In this document: positions 27,200 through 36,192 of the stretch, one piece after another
How positions within the stretch are numbered: position 1 is the stretch's first letter
Layout of the letters: every line of letters starts with the position of its first letter
NCBI GenBank assembly: GCA_038229415.1
Contig: JBBROM010000001.1
Span: 474,986 to 538,985 of the forward strand
DNA length: 64,000 nt
Origin: JANXUR01 sp038229415
Lineage (GTDB): Bacteria; Acidobacteriota; Terriglobia; Terriglobales; Acidobacteriaceae
Direction: 5' to 3'
Made by a program: the position numbers and the translations under genes
Notes under the pieces: generated by a model
What the model was told of the DNA's origin: nothing
Databases searched by the model: none
The model's input: the letters and a program-made list of their open reading frames with translations, nothing else

Positions 27200-27718
27200 C
27201 TATTTGGAAGGGATCGCAGCCGCAACCTTTGCCGCCACCTTCGGCGTAATGGCGAGAAATCCATCGGTCAGCTTGGCCGTTTGCGGCGCGTCCTCCGATC
27301 CCTCAAGCACCGCTTTGGGATGGTTTCTTTTGAAAAGCGCGAAGTCTAGTCGAAGTTGGCCCGCGGAACCCGCACCAGCCTTTGCCGGAGCCGAAGCGAT
27401 TTCGGAAAGCAGAACATAATCGCAGTGCAGACGTTTGGCCACAAACTCGTTTTTGTAGCTCATGTCGAGCTTGCTGGCCAGCATGGTCGCGGTGGGCGTG
27501 TCGTCGGCATTCAACCCAGCTTGGAGCATGGACTGATAAAGGCTGGTCTTGATGTCGTCGGCGAACACCGGCTGGTTGCTGCTGTTGGCCGATTGTGCCA
27601 CGCAAAGCTTGGGACCCTTGGCGATGGGCGGCTTACTCTGCGCGAAAGAAAACGAGGCAAAAACACTCACCAGAACGGCGCAAAACAGGATGGAGAAGAG
27701 CTTGCAAGCGTTGGGCAT
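27200..27718 (-). CDS. Exported protein of unknown function
   Basis: 172 residues with a clear signal peptide (LFSILFCAVLVSVFASFSFAQ). The mature part has two cysteines ('KLCVAQ', 'KRLHCDYVLLSEI') and reads as a small alpha/beta domain: 'FADDIKTSLYQSMLQAGLNADDTPTATMLASKLDM', a second segment 'LRLDFALFKRNHPKAVLEGSED', then 'KVAAKVAAAIPSK'. The pattern resembles proteins that compare or modulate a secreted product, but no family was recognised. It is divergent from the gene at 27903 and upstream of paralogue A, with ~258 bases between. Confidence 0.65.
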   Translation of the reverse strand: MPNACKLFSILFCAVLVSVFASFSFAQSKPPIAKGPKLCVAQSANSSNQPVFADDIKTSLYQSMLQAGLNADDTPTATMLASKLDMSYKNEFVAKRLHCDYVLLSEIASAPAKAGAGSAGQLRLDFALFKRNHPKAVLEGSEDAPQTAKLTDGFLAITPKVAAKVAAAIPSK

Positions 27719-27803
27719 GTCGAGAGTCCTTAAAGTGTGATAAACGCAATCAGTAGTACACGTTAGATAGTAGACGAAAAATAAATTTGATGTTGAAAAT
27801 CGC

Positions 27804-27832
27804 TTGACGCTGGGGGCGTTTGGCTCTATTCT
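27804..27832 (+). promoter_or_regulatory. Sigma-70-type promoter for the gene at 27903
   Basis: -35 TTGACG (27804-27809), 17-base spacer, -10 TATTCT (27827-27832), about 70 bases upstream of the ATG. Confidence 0.55.
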
Positions 27833-27902
27833 CGGAAAGATTTCCTACCCCAGTAGTCTCCCTCAGGGTTCCGGGATTCACAGAAATTCCTTCGGAGGAT
27901 TC

Positions 27903-28970
27903 ATGCGCAAAGCACTTGCAATTTCCCTTCTGGGACTGTCGTGCCTTTCGGCCGGCTTCGCCCAGCAGGTTAAGCCCCGTTTCGTGACACTGCCAGCCAA
28001 GCCTGGCAAGGGCGCGTTGCCGCCAGCCACGCTCGCCCAGTTTACGGGCTCCTACGTATACAACGGCAAGACCATCAACTACACGATGGTTGGCGCCAGC
28101 CCCACGACCAACAACGCCACCACAACGATCAAAACCTTCATCATCCCTGTGCAGATCACCATCACCAAGGGCACCACCAAGACGGTGTTTGATCCTGCGA
28201 CAGTTCTCTCCAACGGCAACACTGTGATCAAGAACACCACTACTTCGCCCGTGTTCGACAACACCACAGACTACGTGCAAGGTGGCGTTGACATCGGCGC
28301 TACTCAGTATGTGGACGCCTATCAGCGCGCCAACTTCTGGGGCAACGTATCGATCAACAGCAATTATCATCTGAAGCTGAGCACCAACCCGACGGTGCGT
28401 CCGACGCTCAAGCTGAGCCCGCCCGCTTCCAAGGGCGTGACCGGCAACCCATTTGCTCTGGGAACACGCGGAGAAGTGGACATCACCTGGATTGATACCC
28501 AGTTCAACAGCTACCTCACCCGCAACGCGGCGCAGATCACTCCGGATACCTTGCCGATCTTCGTCACCTACAACACCTTCCTGACCAGCGGCGGATGCTG
28601 CATCGGCGGCTACCACAGCGCGACGGGTGCCCAGACCTACTCGCACTTTGACTACGACAGCGCTCCCGGCTCGTTCAGCCAGGACGTTTCGGCTCTGTCG
28701 CACGAGATCGGCGAGTGGTATGACGATCCGTTCGTGAACAACGTAGCTCCGGGCCTCTGTGCCCAGCACGGCAACAGCCTGCTGGAAAACGGCGATCCCC
28801 TCGAAGGCTACTCCAACTACGGTGGCTTTGCCTACGTTCTGCACGGCTTCACCTACAACCTGCAGGATCTGGCCACGCTGGAGTATTTCGGTGCCCCAGC
28901 GGGAACCACCGTCAACGACTGGTTCTCATTCCAGAACCATTCCCTGACGGTCTGCCAGAACGGTGGCTAA
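27903..28970 (+). CDS. Exported protein with HExxE motif, possible metallopeptidase
   Basis: 355 residues; the ATG at 27903 has GGAGG four bases before it and opens a signal peptide (KALAISLLGLSCLSAGFAQ). Residues ~45-240 are Thr/Asn-rich and beta-like. 'SALSHEIGEWYDDPFVNN' near His267 has an HExxE pair followed by an Asp, reminiscent of zinc peptidase helices, and the 'CCIGGYH' and 'YSHFDYDSAPG' segments precede it. Whether zinc is bound is inference. It lies between two paralogous secreted genes on the opposite strand and has its own promoter-like site and strong terminator, suggesting high expression. Confidence 0.7.
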   Translation: MRKALAISLLGLSCLSAGFAQQVKPRFVTLPAKPGKGALPPATLAQFTGSYVYNGKTINYTMVGASPTTNNATTTIKTFIIPVQITITKGTTKTVFDPATVLSNGNTVIKNTTTSPVFDNTTDYVQGGVDIGATQYVDAYQRANFWGNVSINSNYHLKLSTNPTVRPTLKLSPPASKGVTGNPFALGTRGEVDITWIDTQFNSYLTRNAAQITPDTLPIFVTYNTFLTSGGCCIGGYHSATGAQTYSHFDYDSAPGSFSQDVSALSHEIGEWYDDPFVNNVAPGLCAQHGNSLLENGDPLEGYSNYGGFAYVLHGFTYNLQDLATLEYFGAPAGTTVNDWFSFQNHSLTVCQNGG

Positions 28971-28997
28971 ACGTTAGTTTGCAGTTTGCTGCAAAAG

Positions 28998-29030
28998 AAA
29001 GGCCCGCTCGTAATGAGCGGGCCTTTTCTA
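28998..29030 (+). terminator. Strong terminator after the 27903 gene
   Basis: A 12-bp perfect stem AAAGGCCCGCTC / GAGCGGGCCTTT with loop GTAAT, ending in T residues. The reverse strand is also flanked by T residues, so it may serve the convergent paralogue B as well. Confidence 0.85.
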
Positions 29031-29053
29031 TTCCGGTTGGTGTTCCGTGGTTT

Positions 29054-30610
29054 TCAGATGCAGCCCGGGAACTTGAACGAGCCGATACGGGTGGCCCAGT
29101 TGAAGCTGCCCGTCGTCTTGTAATACTCCTCGGTGAACCAGAAGGTGCAGTCATCGTTCGGGTCAACGCTCATGGTGCTGTAATCGCCCCAACGGTTGGA
29201 GGTAGTCTTCTGGAAGCCCGTGCCAGCGACCATTACTTTCGTGGTCTCCATGGTATTGATGGGGTCGGTGACCAGACGCCCGGTGTACCAGACGCTTGGG
29301 TTGAGGACCTTGGCAGCCGAGCTGAAGCCCATAGCAATGTTGCCCTGCTTGTCTTGCGCGATGCTCGGGATCCAGTAGTTCTTGGTGGCCGCATCCTGGA
29401 ACGTGGCCTGCTGGAACACGGTCGGGCTGGCGGGATTGCGGAACTCGTACCAGCGTACTGCCGTGGTCGAAGTGGTGTGTGCTACCGGCTTAACCGTCTG
29501 CGCCATCAGCATGGACTCGTAGGTGCCGAAGTTGCGATACGCCAAACGGTACATTAGGCGGTCGCCGAGGGAATCTACCTTTTCGCCGGAGCCTTCTGGC
29601 ACGCAGATACGAGTGGTCGGGCAGACTTGAGTGAAGGCGTTGACCACCACGGCGGTGGGGCCAGTGAAGGTGGAGTTGGCCGGAACCGCGAAATCAACAT
29701 GGAACTGCCAGAAGTTAATGTGGGTGGTGTCAATCCAGTCGGCCAGACTTTCAGGCTCGCCAGCCGGCGGCGCGGTCAAGCCGTCGTTATCAGCCGGAAG
29801 CAGCGAGAAGTAAGCCGACGTGGTGGTGAAGCATTGCAGCGTGGCTGCATTGCCCGCCAGAATGTTGGTGCGATCCGCAGCGCAGACTTCAGAGTTGGCG
29901 AAGGACTGGCCGTTCTTGAACGCGTTGAAGGTCTGGTAGTACCCATCCGACCAGATGCCCCACTTCGGGTAATCCGGGAAGGACGTGGTCGGAGTCACCG
30001 CAAACGCATAGCGGTTGAAGCTGCCCGTAGCGTCGCTGGTGGTGGAGACTGCGATGCAGGTGGTGTAAGGCGTCGCAAAGGTGTTCTGGGCAAAGAACCA
30101 GCGCCCAGCCAGCTTGTCGAACAGAACGATGGGGTCGCCGTCGTTGCGGGTCTGGCAAGCGCCACCAAATCCGGACCACAGAGCGTTGCCAGCGATGGGG
30201 CCGAGCGTCTTGGCGCCAGTGGTTTTGTCGTATACGTTGTATTCGGAGTTGACCCACTGCACGAACTGCGTGGCACCGATCGAGCCGGTGGTGTCAGGCG
30301 GAGCGACGCCATCAGCCGACTGGCCGTCGAAGTTGAGGCCAGCGACGGTGCCGACCAAGGGACGCGAACCGTTTACGTCCGCGGGGTGCGAAGCGACGTC
30401 GGTTGCGGAAGCGGTGTTGGCGCCGACGAAGCTGCGACGGACGTCGTTTTCGCGCGGGGCCTGCTTCTGAACCGTGACCGACTTGGCCATGTCGCGCAGC
30501 GGCTGCGAGACGTCATGCTTGATTTCGTTGAAGACCTTCACGTGATTCTCGGCCTGGGCCCAGGTTGCGATGGAACAAATTCCAAGGACTGCTACGAGTG
30601 CTTTGTTCAA
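29054..30610 (-). CDS. Exported protein of unknown function, paralogue B
   Basis: 518 residues from TTG 30610, with GGAGG four bases upstream. The signal peptide is 'NKALVAVLGICSIATWAQA'. It matches paralogue A over nearly its whole length, e.g. 'HDVSQPLRDM', 'GLNFDGQSADGVAPPDTTG', 'YNVYDKTTGAKTLGPI', 'GRWFFAQNTFATPYTTCIAVST' and C-terminal 'TTGSFNWATRIGSFK'. The two differ mainly in the N-terminal linker and in a central Cys-containing loop. A local duplication followed by divergence is likely. No function assigned. Confidence 0.75.
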   Translation of the reverse strand: MNKALVAVLGICSIATWAQAENHVKVFNEIKHDVSQPLRDMAKSVTVQKQAPRENDVRRSFVGANTASATDVASHPADVNGSRPLVGTVAGLNFDGQSADGVAPPDTTGSIGATQFVQWVNSEYNVYDKTTGAKTLGPIAGNALWSGFGGACQTRNDGDPIVLFDKLAGRWFFAQNTFATPYTTCIAVSTTSDATGSFNRYAFAVTPTTSFPDYPKWGIWSDGYYQTFNAFKNGQSFANSEVCAADRTNILAGNAATLQCFTTTSAYFSLLPADNDGLTAPPAGEPESLADWIDTTHINFWQFHVDFAVPANSTFTGPTAVVVNAFTQVCPTTRICVPEGSGEKVDSLGDRLMYRLAYRNFGTYESMLMAQTVKPVAHTTSTTAVRWYEFRNPASPTVFQQATFQDAATKNYWIPSIAQDKQGNIAMGFSSAAKVLNPSVWYTGRLVTDPINTMETTKVMVAGTGFQKTTSNRWGDYSTMSVDPNDDCTFWFTEEYYKTTGSFNWATRIGSFKFPGCI

Positions 30611-30871
30611 AGTGCCTCCTTCAAGGCGTTGCTGTTTGCTGTGATTTCATTGTTGCGGGGGAGACCGCACCTGCTGTTTGCTATTGCAATCGAATACTAG
30701 CGATGTCGTACTGCGTTGATAATCTTCGACCATACTAGGGCCAGTCGTCAAGCCTGATGGAGATAAAATTCTCTAATTTGAGTAGGGTCATACGGGACGG
30801 TCGGTCGGCCAAACTCACGTACTCACCTGTTTAGGCAGGGTTAGGGCCCCGCTTGCCAGTAAACTCTAGGC

Positions 30872-31810
30872 ATGTCAGAAATTTCCGCGTCTCTATCTGC
30901 TTCGGGCAGCCAGCCTGAGCCCCCTTCGAAGACTGGCTCAAGCCCAGCTGTTCGCATCGGCATCCACACTTCGGTTGCTGGAGGCCTGCACCTCGCCGCC
31001 CAGCGCGCCCACGACATCGGTGCGAACTGCCTACAGATTTTCTCGGCGAGTCCGAGGCAGTGGCGCGCGGCCCTGCCATCACAGCTTGAATGCAGCGAAA
31101 TGCGCCGTCTGCGCGCGGAATATGACATGAAGCCGCTAGTGATTCATGTGAACTATTTGGTGAACCTTGCGGCGGTCAAGCCTGATGTCTACGCCAACTC
31201 CATCAAGGCGTTTCGCGGCGAGGTCGAGCGCGCGCTTGCGCTGGGAGCGGAACATCTGGTGCTGCACTCCGGGTCGTTCAACGGCTCGACTCGCGAGGAA
31301 GGCTTGGCGCGTGTCGTTGCGGGAATCACCGAGGCCACCCAGGGACTCGACCTGGTTGGAAAAGGTGCAGCAGCCGGGTTGAGCGTGTTGATTGAAAACA
31401 CTGCTGGGGCAGAGTTTTCGCTGGGCAGCAAGTTCGAGCAAGTCGCCGAGCTGGTGAACCGACTCTCGCCGGTGATTCCCGTGGGCGCGTGCATTGACAC
31501 CTGCCATACCCACGTCGCGGGATACGAGATCACGACAAAGCCCGGCCTGGCGGCGACGTTGGCCGCGCTCGACGCGACGGTCGGGCTGAAGCGCATCGCC
31601 GTCTGGCATTGCAACGACGCCAAGGCACCCTTTGGCTCGAAGCTCGACCGCCACGAACATATCGGGCAGGGAACCATCGGCCTCGAGCCCTTCAGCTGGC
31701 TGCTCAACGACCCGCAACTGCGCCACGCCGCGTTCATCGCCGAAACCCCCGTGGACGAACCGGGCGACGAGCGCAGGAACGTGCAGGCGCTAACAGGGTT
31801 GGTGAGGTAG
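30872..31810 (+). CDS. nfo: Endonuclease IV (AP endonuclease)
   Basis: 312-residue TIM-barrel enzyme that cleaves at abasic sites during base excision repair, using three zinc ions. Seen: 'RIGIHTSVAGGLHLAAQRAHDIGANCLQIF', 'HVNYLVNLA', 'HLVLHSGSFNGSTREEGL', 'VLIENTAGA', 'PVGACIDTCHTHVAGYEI', 'WHCNDAKAPFGSKLDRHEHIGQGTIG', 'FIAETPVDEPG'. These include the His, Asp and Glu metal ligands. The first ~25 residues (Ser/Pro-rich) precede the fold, so a later start is possible, but no better ATG is near. A two-gene toxin-antitoxin pair follows. Confidence 0.93.
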   Translation: MSEISASLSASGSQPEPPSKTGSSPAVRIGIHTSVAGGLHLAAQRAHDIGANCLQIFSASPRQWRAALPSQLECSEMRRLRAEYDMKPLVIHVNYLVNLAAVKPDVYANSIKAFRGEVERALALGAEHLVLHSGSFNGSTREEGLARVVAGITEATQGLDLVGKGAAAGLSVLIENTAGAEFSLGSKFEQVAELVNRLSPVIPVGACIDTCHTHVAGYEITTKPGLAATLAALDATVGLKRIAVWHCNDAKAPFGSKLDRHEHIGQGTIGLEPFSWLLNDPQLRHAAFIAETPVDEPGDERRNVQALTGLVR

Positions 31811-31876
31811 AGCGGAAGTTTGAATCAATCAACAAATTTCTGTCTTCCTGAGCGGAGTCTGCGCGACAATATACCT

Positions 31877-32182
31877 ATGACACGTGAGGAAGCCATTCAG
31901 AAGCTGCGCGAGCATGAGGCCGAACTGCGCTCAACGGGTGTAGTGAGCCTGTCTCTGTTCGGATCCGTGGCGCGAGGCGAGAGTCCTGCCAACGACGTTG
32001 ACGTCGCAGTGCGAGTTGGCCCTGGCTTCTCGCGGGGCGGCTTCGACTATTTCGGTCGGCTACAGTTGCTCTCGGAGCGGCTGGCGACAATATTGCAGAG
32101 CCCAGTGGACGTTGTGGAGGAGCCAACTCCTAAATTGCGCTTCCAACAGGAAATCAATAAGGATCGTGCTCTTGCCTTCTGA
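31877..32182 (+). CDS. MNT-type minimal nucleotidyltransferase (antitoxin candidate)
   Basis: 101 residues from ATG 31877 (in-frame codons upstream do not look conserved). Polymerase-beta-like nucleotidyltransferase: 'LSLFGSVARGESPANDVDVAVRVG' with the GSxARG loop and DVDV metal-binding aspartates. In MNT/HepT systems such proteins adenylylate the HepT toxin. Its stop overlaps the start of the HepT-like gene by 17 bases, which supports a two-gene toxin-antitoxin operon. Confidence 0.82.
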   Translation: MTREEAIQKLREHEAELRSTGVVSLSLFGSVARGESPANDVDVAVRVGPGFSRGGFDYFGRLQLLSERLATILQSPVDVVEEPTPKLRFQQEINKDRALAF

Positions 32183-32537
32183 ACGTCCAGCCCAGCGTCT
32201 CGCCGACATCATCCAAAACGCCGAGCCGATTCTGCGCTATACCGATGGCATGAGCCAGCAGACGTTCGAGAGCGACTTTAAGACACTGGATGCAGTCGAG
32301 CGTTGCTTTGAGCGCATCGCCGAGGCTGCAGCCAAACTTGGCGACCTCGCGCCAACACTGATGCCGAATCAACCGTGGCCTGCAATTCGCGCTCTCGGCA
32401 ACCAGTTGCGACACGCCTACGACGTGATTCTGCCGGATCGCCTTTGGGATGTCGTAATGAATGAATTGCCAAGTCTACGGGCTGCCTGTCGCGATGCCCT
32501 CGGTAAGTTGTCGGGCGAAGGTAAAGCAGTTACTTAG
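32166..32537 (+). CDS. HepT-like ribonuclease toxin (DUF86)
   Basis: 123 residues from GTG 32166, preceded by AAGGA. HepT-family helical protein with the catalytic R-x4-6-H motif at 'RALGNQLRHAYD' (Arg, then His six residues on) and 'YDVI' following, where the Tyr is the usual AMPylation site. 'FKTLDAVERCFERIAEAAAKL' is a typical HepT helix. It overlaps the nucleotidyltransferase gene. The toxin would cleave RNA when unmodified. A TTG at 32172 is an alternative start. Confidence 0.8.
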   Translation: MLLPSERPAQRLADIIQNAEPILRYTDGMSQQTFESDFKTLDAVERCFERIAEAAAKLGDLAPTLMPNQPWPAIRALGNQLRHAYDVILPDRLWDVVMNELPSLRAACRDALGKLSGEGKAVT

Positions 32538-32587
32538 TCTGCGGCTCTATCTCGCTTGTAGTTTCGTTAGTTGGCTCTCATAACCAT

Positions 32588-35179
32588 ATGTCACAAGAAA
32601 ATCAAGCACCTATGCCGCGCACGATAACTGAGCGCGAACCCGAAGTCCGTTACGAACCGCAGCGCATTGAGCAGAAGTGGGCCGAGCGCTGGGCCGCCGA
32701 TCCGTCGCTGTATGCGGCGGACGATCCAGCTGCCATCACCGCGAGCGGCGGCACGCCCAAGCCCAAGTATTACGTGTTGGAAATGTTGCCGTATCCTTCG
32801 GGCGCGCTGCACATGGGCCACGTGCGCAACTACGCGATTGGCGACGCGCTCGCCCGCCACATGTGGATGAAGGGCTACAACGTGCTGCATCCCATGGGCT
32901 GGGATTCGTTCGGCCTGCCCGCGGAGAATGCCGCGCTGAAGAATAATCGCGAACCGCGCGAGTGGACGCTTTCGAACATCGCCGCGATGAAGCGGCAGAT
33001 GCATCGCCTCGGCTTCGCCTACGACTGGGCGAACGAGGTGACCACCTGCCTACCTGATTATTACCGCTGGAATCAGTGGTTCTTTTTGAAGCTATACGAG
33101 CACGACAAGGTGTATCGCAAGAAGAGCAAAGTGAATTGGTGTCCGGAGTGCGCCACCGTGCTGGCCAACGAGCAGGTGGTGAATGGATGCTGCTGGCGGC
33201 ATGAGACGACTCCGGTGGAACAGCGCGACCTGGAGCAGTGGGCCTGCCGCACCACGGATTACTCCGACGAGTTACTCGACGGACTGGATAAGTTAGAAGG
33301 TTGGCCGGAAAAAGTCCGCACCATGCAGCGTAACTGGATCGGTCGCAGTAAAGGTGCGGAAGTTACATTTAAGCTCGAAGATGTGCCCGCAGGTGCGGCG
33401 CAAGATGTAACCGTCTTCACCACGCGTATTGACACGATCTATGGCGCAACCAGCGTGCAGTTGGCGCCGGAGCATCCCGTGGTAAAGGCGCTGGCTGAGC
33501 AGGATAGTAAGTTGCGCGCCGAAGTGGACGCCATGATCGCCGAACAGAAGCAGGCGAAGCAGACAGGCGATATTGGCACACTTGAAAAGCATGGCGTTCC
33601 GACGAGCGCGGTTGCGGTCAATCCCTTCAACGGAGAACGCATTCCAGTGTGGGTCGCCAATTACATTCTGATGGATTACGGCACCGGTGCGATTATGAGC
33701 GTGCCTGGCCATGACGAGCGCGACTTCGAGTTTGCGACTAAGTATGGCATTGCGATTCGGCGCGTAATAGCAGCAGCGATTCCCGAGCAGGATACCGAGC
33801 TTCCGTTTATCGCCAAAGATGGTTTATTGGTGAACTCCGACGAGTGGAATAGCCTGACCTGTGCCGAAGCTTTACAGAAGATGGTTGCGCGCGCAGAAGA
33901 CAAGGGTTTTGGCAATCCAAAAGTAACTTACCGTCTGAAGGACTGGGGTATCTCGCGCCAACGTTACTGGGGCACGCCGATTCCGATGATCTATTGCGAC
34001 GACTGCGGCATCGTGCCTGTGCCGGAGAGTGACTTGCCTGTGTTACTGCCGCCGCAAGTGGATCTTACCCTTACGGGCGGATCGCCCCTCGGGCGGGTGC
34101 CAGAGTTCGTCAACGTGCCGTGCCCGAAGTGTGGTAAACCCGGGCGTCGCGAGACGGATACCATGGATACGTTTGTAGATTCGTCCTGGTACTTCTATCG
34201 TTATGTGGACGCACATAATTCAACCGCGCCATTTGATTCCGCGAAAGCGAACTACTGGTTCCCCATTGACCAATACATTGGCGGAGTAGAACACGCGATT
34301 CTGCACTTGATCTATTCGAGGTTCTGGACTAAATTCATGCGCGACTTAGGGCTTATCAAGAACGACGAGCCAGTGACACGCCTGTTCACGCTGGGCATGG
34401 TGCTGAAGGACGGCGGTAAGATGTCCAAGAGTCTTGGCAATGTAGTGTCGCCGGACGAGATGGTGGCGCGGTTCGGTGGAGACGCTACGCGGGCCTACAC
34501 GCTGTTTGCCACCGCCCCTGATCGCGAGATGGACTGGCAGGATGCAGGCGTCGAAGGCGTGCAGCGCTTCCTGAGCCGTGCCTATCGTTATGTGGCGCGC
34601 AATGCGAATGGCGAAGATGCGGCGTGGCGCGCCGAGGCGAATGTGCCGGTTTCGGACGATCTGTCAGCGGAGGCGCGTGCGTTGCGCCGCAAATTGCATC
34701 AGACAATCAAACGCATAAGCGACGAATTCGCCGGACGCTGGCACTTCAACACGTGCATCGCCGCGATTATGGAGCTGGTCAACGCAATGTATGCCGCGGA
34801 AGATGCTGCTTCCCAGAGCAAAGTTACGATTCCCGTAACTGTTGTAGCCGAAGCTATGCGTAATGTCACACTCCTGCTGCATCCCTTCGCGCCCTATGTT
34901 GCCCACGAAATGTGGGAGATGCTGGGCGAGTCGAGTAACTTACTAAAGGCACCATGGCCGAAGTATGACGCGGAGTTAGCCAAGGAAGATGAAGTCGAGA
35001 TACCGATCCAGATCAACGGCAAGCTGCGCAGCAAGATACTCGTTGCGCCCGATGCCACGGACGACGCCATGCGCGAAGCCGCACTCGCCGACCAGCGGGT
35101 AGTAGCTGCGATGGAAGGTAAGCAACTCGTCAAGGCGATTGTGGTAAAGGGCAAGCTGGTGAATTTGGTGTTGCGGTAA
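32588..35179 (+). CDS. leuS: Leucyl-tRNA synthetase
   Basis: 863-residue class I synthetase charging tRNA-Leu. HIGH-type signature in 'YPSGALHMGHVRNY', the KMSKS loop at 'GGKMSKSLGNVVS', the CP1 editing domain around 230-400 with 'TTRIDTIYGATSV' and 'DYGTGAIMSVPGHDERDFEFA', and zinc-like 'CPECATVLANEQVVNGCCWRHE'. The C-terminal anticodon domain and tail ('RVVAAMEGKQLVKAIVVKGKLVNLVLR') are intact. The first ~20 residues (SQENQAPMPRTITERE) are variable; start ATG 32588. Confidence 0.97.
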   Translation: MSQENQAPMPRTITEREPEVRYEPQRIEQKWAERWAADPSLYAADDPAAITASGGTPKPKYYVLEMLPYPSGALHMGHVRNYAIGDALARHMWMKGYNVLHPMGWDSFGLPAENAALKNNREPREWTLSNIAAMKRQMHRLGFAYDWANEVTTCLPDYYRWNQWFFLKLYEHDKVYRKKSKVNWCPECATVLANEQVVNGCCWRHETTPVEQRDLEQWACRTTDYSDELLDGLDKLEGWPEKVRTMQRNWIGRSKGAEVTFKLEDVPAGAAQDVTVFTTRIDTIYGATSVQLAPEHPVVKALAEQDSKLRAEVDAMIAEQKQAKQTGDIGTLEKHGVPTSAVAVNPFNGERIPVWVANYILMDYGTGAIMSVPGHDERDFEFATKYGIAIRRVIAAAIPEQDTELPFIAKDGLLVNSDEWNSLTCAEALQKMVARAEDKGFGNPKVTYRLKDWGISRQRYWGTPIPMIYCDDCGIVPVPESDLPVLLPPQVDLTLTGGSPLGRVPEFVNVPCPKCGKPGRRETDTMDTFVDSSWYFYRYVDAHNSTAPFDSAKANYWFPIDQYIGGVEHAILHLIYSRFWTKFMRDLGLIKNDEPVTRLFTLGMVLKDGGKMSKSLGNVVSPDEMVARFGGDATRAYTLFATAPDREMDWQDAGVEGVQRFLSRAYRYVARNANGEDAAWRAEANVPVSDDLSAEARALRRKLHQTIKRISDEFAGRWHFNTCIAAIMELVNAMYAAEDAASQSKVTIPVTVVAEAMRNVTLLLHPFAPYVAHEMWEMLGESSNLLKAPWPKYDAELAKEDEVEIPIQINGKLRSKILVAPDATDDAMREAALADQRVVAAMEGKQLVKAIVVKGKLVNLVLR

Positions 35180-35218
35180 AGCCGTGTAGCCTTCTAATAG
35201 AATCGAAAGAGCAACCTA

Positions 35219-36190
35219 ATGGGACTGCGCATCGTCATTCCGGGAGGCAGTGGGCAAGTTGGTGTTATTGCTGCGCGCCACTTTCACTCTGCGGGCCATC
35301 AGGTTACGGTAATAGCGCGCTCCAACAATCAGCATCCTTGGCGGACGGTTCCGTGGGATGGCGTGACGTTAGGCGAGTGGGTTCATGAACTGGATGGCGC
35401 AGATGTCGTCCTCAATCTTGCCGGACGCAGCGTAAACTGCCGGTACAATCCGACGAACCGTCGGGAGATCATGGAGTCTAGAACACGCACCACGGAACTA
35501 GTCGGTGAGGCGATTGCACGATCTTCTGCTCCTCCCCGTCTGTGGATGAACGCCAGCACCGCTACCATCTACCGACACGCACTAGACCGACCGATGGATG
35601 AAGCTACGGGAGAACTCGGCGGCGGCGAACCTGGAGTCCCGGACACTTGGAACTTCAGCATTGACGTCGCGAAAAGCTGGGAGCATGTCTTCTTCGCAGC
35701 CAAAACTCCGAATACCCGACGCGTCGCGCTGCGAAGTGCGATTGTGCTTAGTCCTGATCGAGGCGGCATCTTTGATGTGTTACTCGGACTCGTTCGCGTT
35801 GGCCTGGGTGGTGCCGCTGGATCTGGCAAACAGTTTGTTTCGTGGGTGCATCACGCCGATTTTGTTCACGCGCTGGACTTCATTATTTCTCACAAGGAAC
35901 TCGACGGCCCGGTTAACATCGCTTCGCCGAACCCTCTGCCCAATCGCGAGTTCATGCGGGCCATGCGCCGTGCATGGGGCACACCCATTGGACTTCCGGC
36001 AACGGAATGGATGCTGGAGATCGGTGCGGTTTTTCTGCGTACAGAAACCGAGTTAATGCTGAAGAGCAGACAAGTTATCTCCGGCAAGCTACACAATGCG
36101 GGTTTTCAGTTTAGCCAGCCTGATTGGGGTTCTGCGGCGAGAGAATTAGTGGGCCGTTGGCGACTGCAAGGTCAAGAGACAGTAGGTTAA
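35219..36190 (+). CDS. TIGR01777-family SDR epimerase-like protein
   Basis: 323 residues. 'IVIPGGSGQVGVIAARHF' is the nucleotide-binding loop, slightly changed from TGxxGxxG. 'DVVLNLAGRSVNCRYNPTNRREIMESRTRTTELVGEAI' and 'WMNASTATIYRHALDRPMDEATGE' match the SDR39U1/YfcH-like group, and the C-terminal DUF1731-like segment includes 'GFQFSQPDWGSAARELV'. In the second motif IYR replaces the usual IYG. Function of the family is unclear. It is followed two bases later by a membrane-protein gene. Confidence 0.88.
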   Translation: MGLRIVIPGGSGQVGVIAARHFHSAGHQVTVIARSNNQHPWRTVPWDGVTLGEWVHELDGADVVLNLAGRSVNCRYNPTNRREIMESRTRTTELVGEAIARSSAPPRLWMNASTATIYRHALDRPMDEATGELGGGEPGVPDTWNFSIDVAKSWEHVFFAAKTPNTRRVALRSAIVLSPDRGGIFDVLLGLVRVGLGGAAGSGKQFVSWVHHADFVHALDFIISHKELDGPVNIASPNPLPNREFMRAMRRAWGTPIGLPATEWMLEIGAVFLRTETELMLKSRQVISGKLHNAGFQFSQPDWGSAARELVGRWRLQGQETVG

Positions 36191-36192
36191 CC

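Noticed and set aside
27750..28844. 364-codon minus-strand ORF opposite the HExxE-protein gene
   Set aside because: Composition is Gly/Val/Arg-rich as expected of an antisense frame in GC-rich DNA; the plus-strand product has a signal peptide, SD and promoter.
25796..30700. Long plus-strand ORFs opposite both paralogues (344 and 357 codons)
   Set aside because: They lie antisense to two proteins clearly homologous to each other, so the minus-strand genes are real; the plus-strand products lack recognisable motifs.
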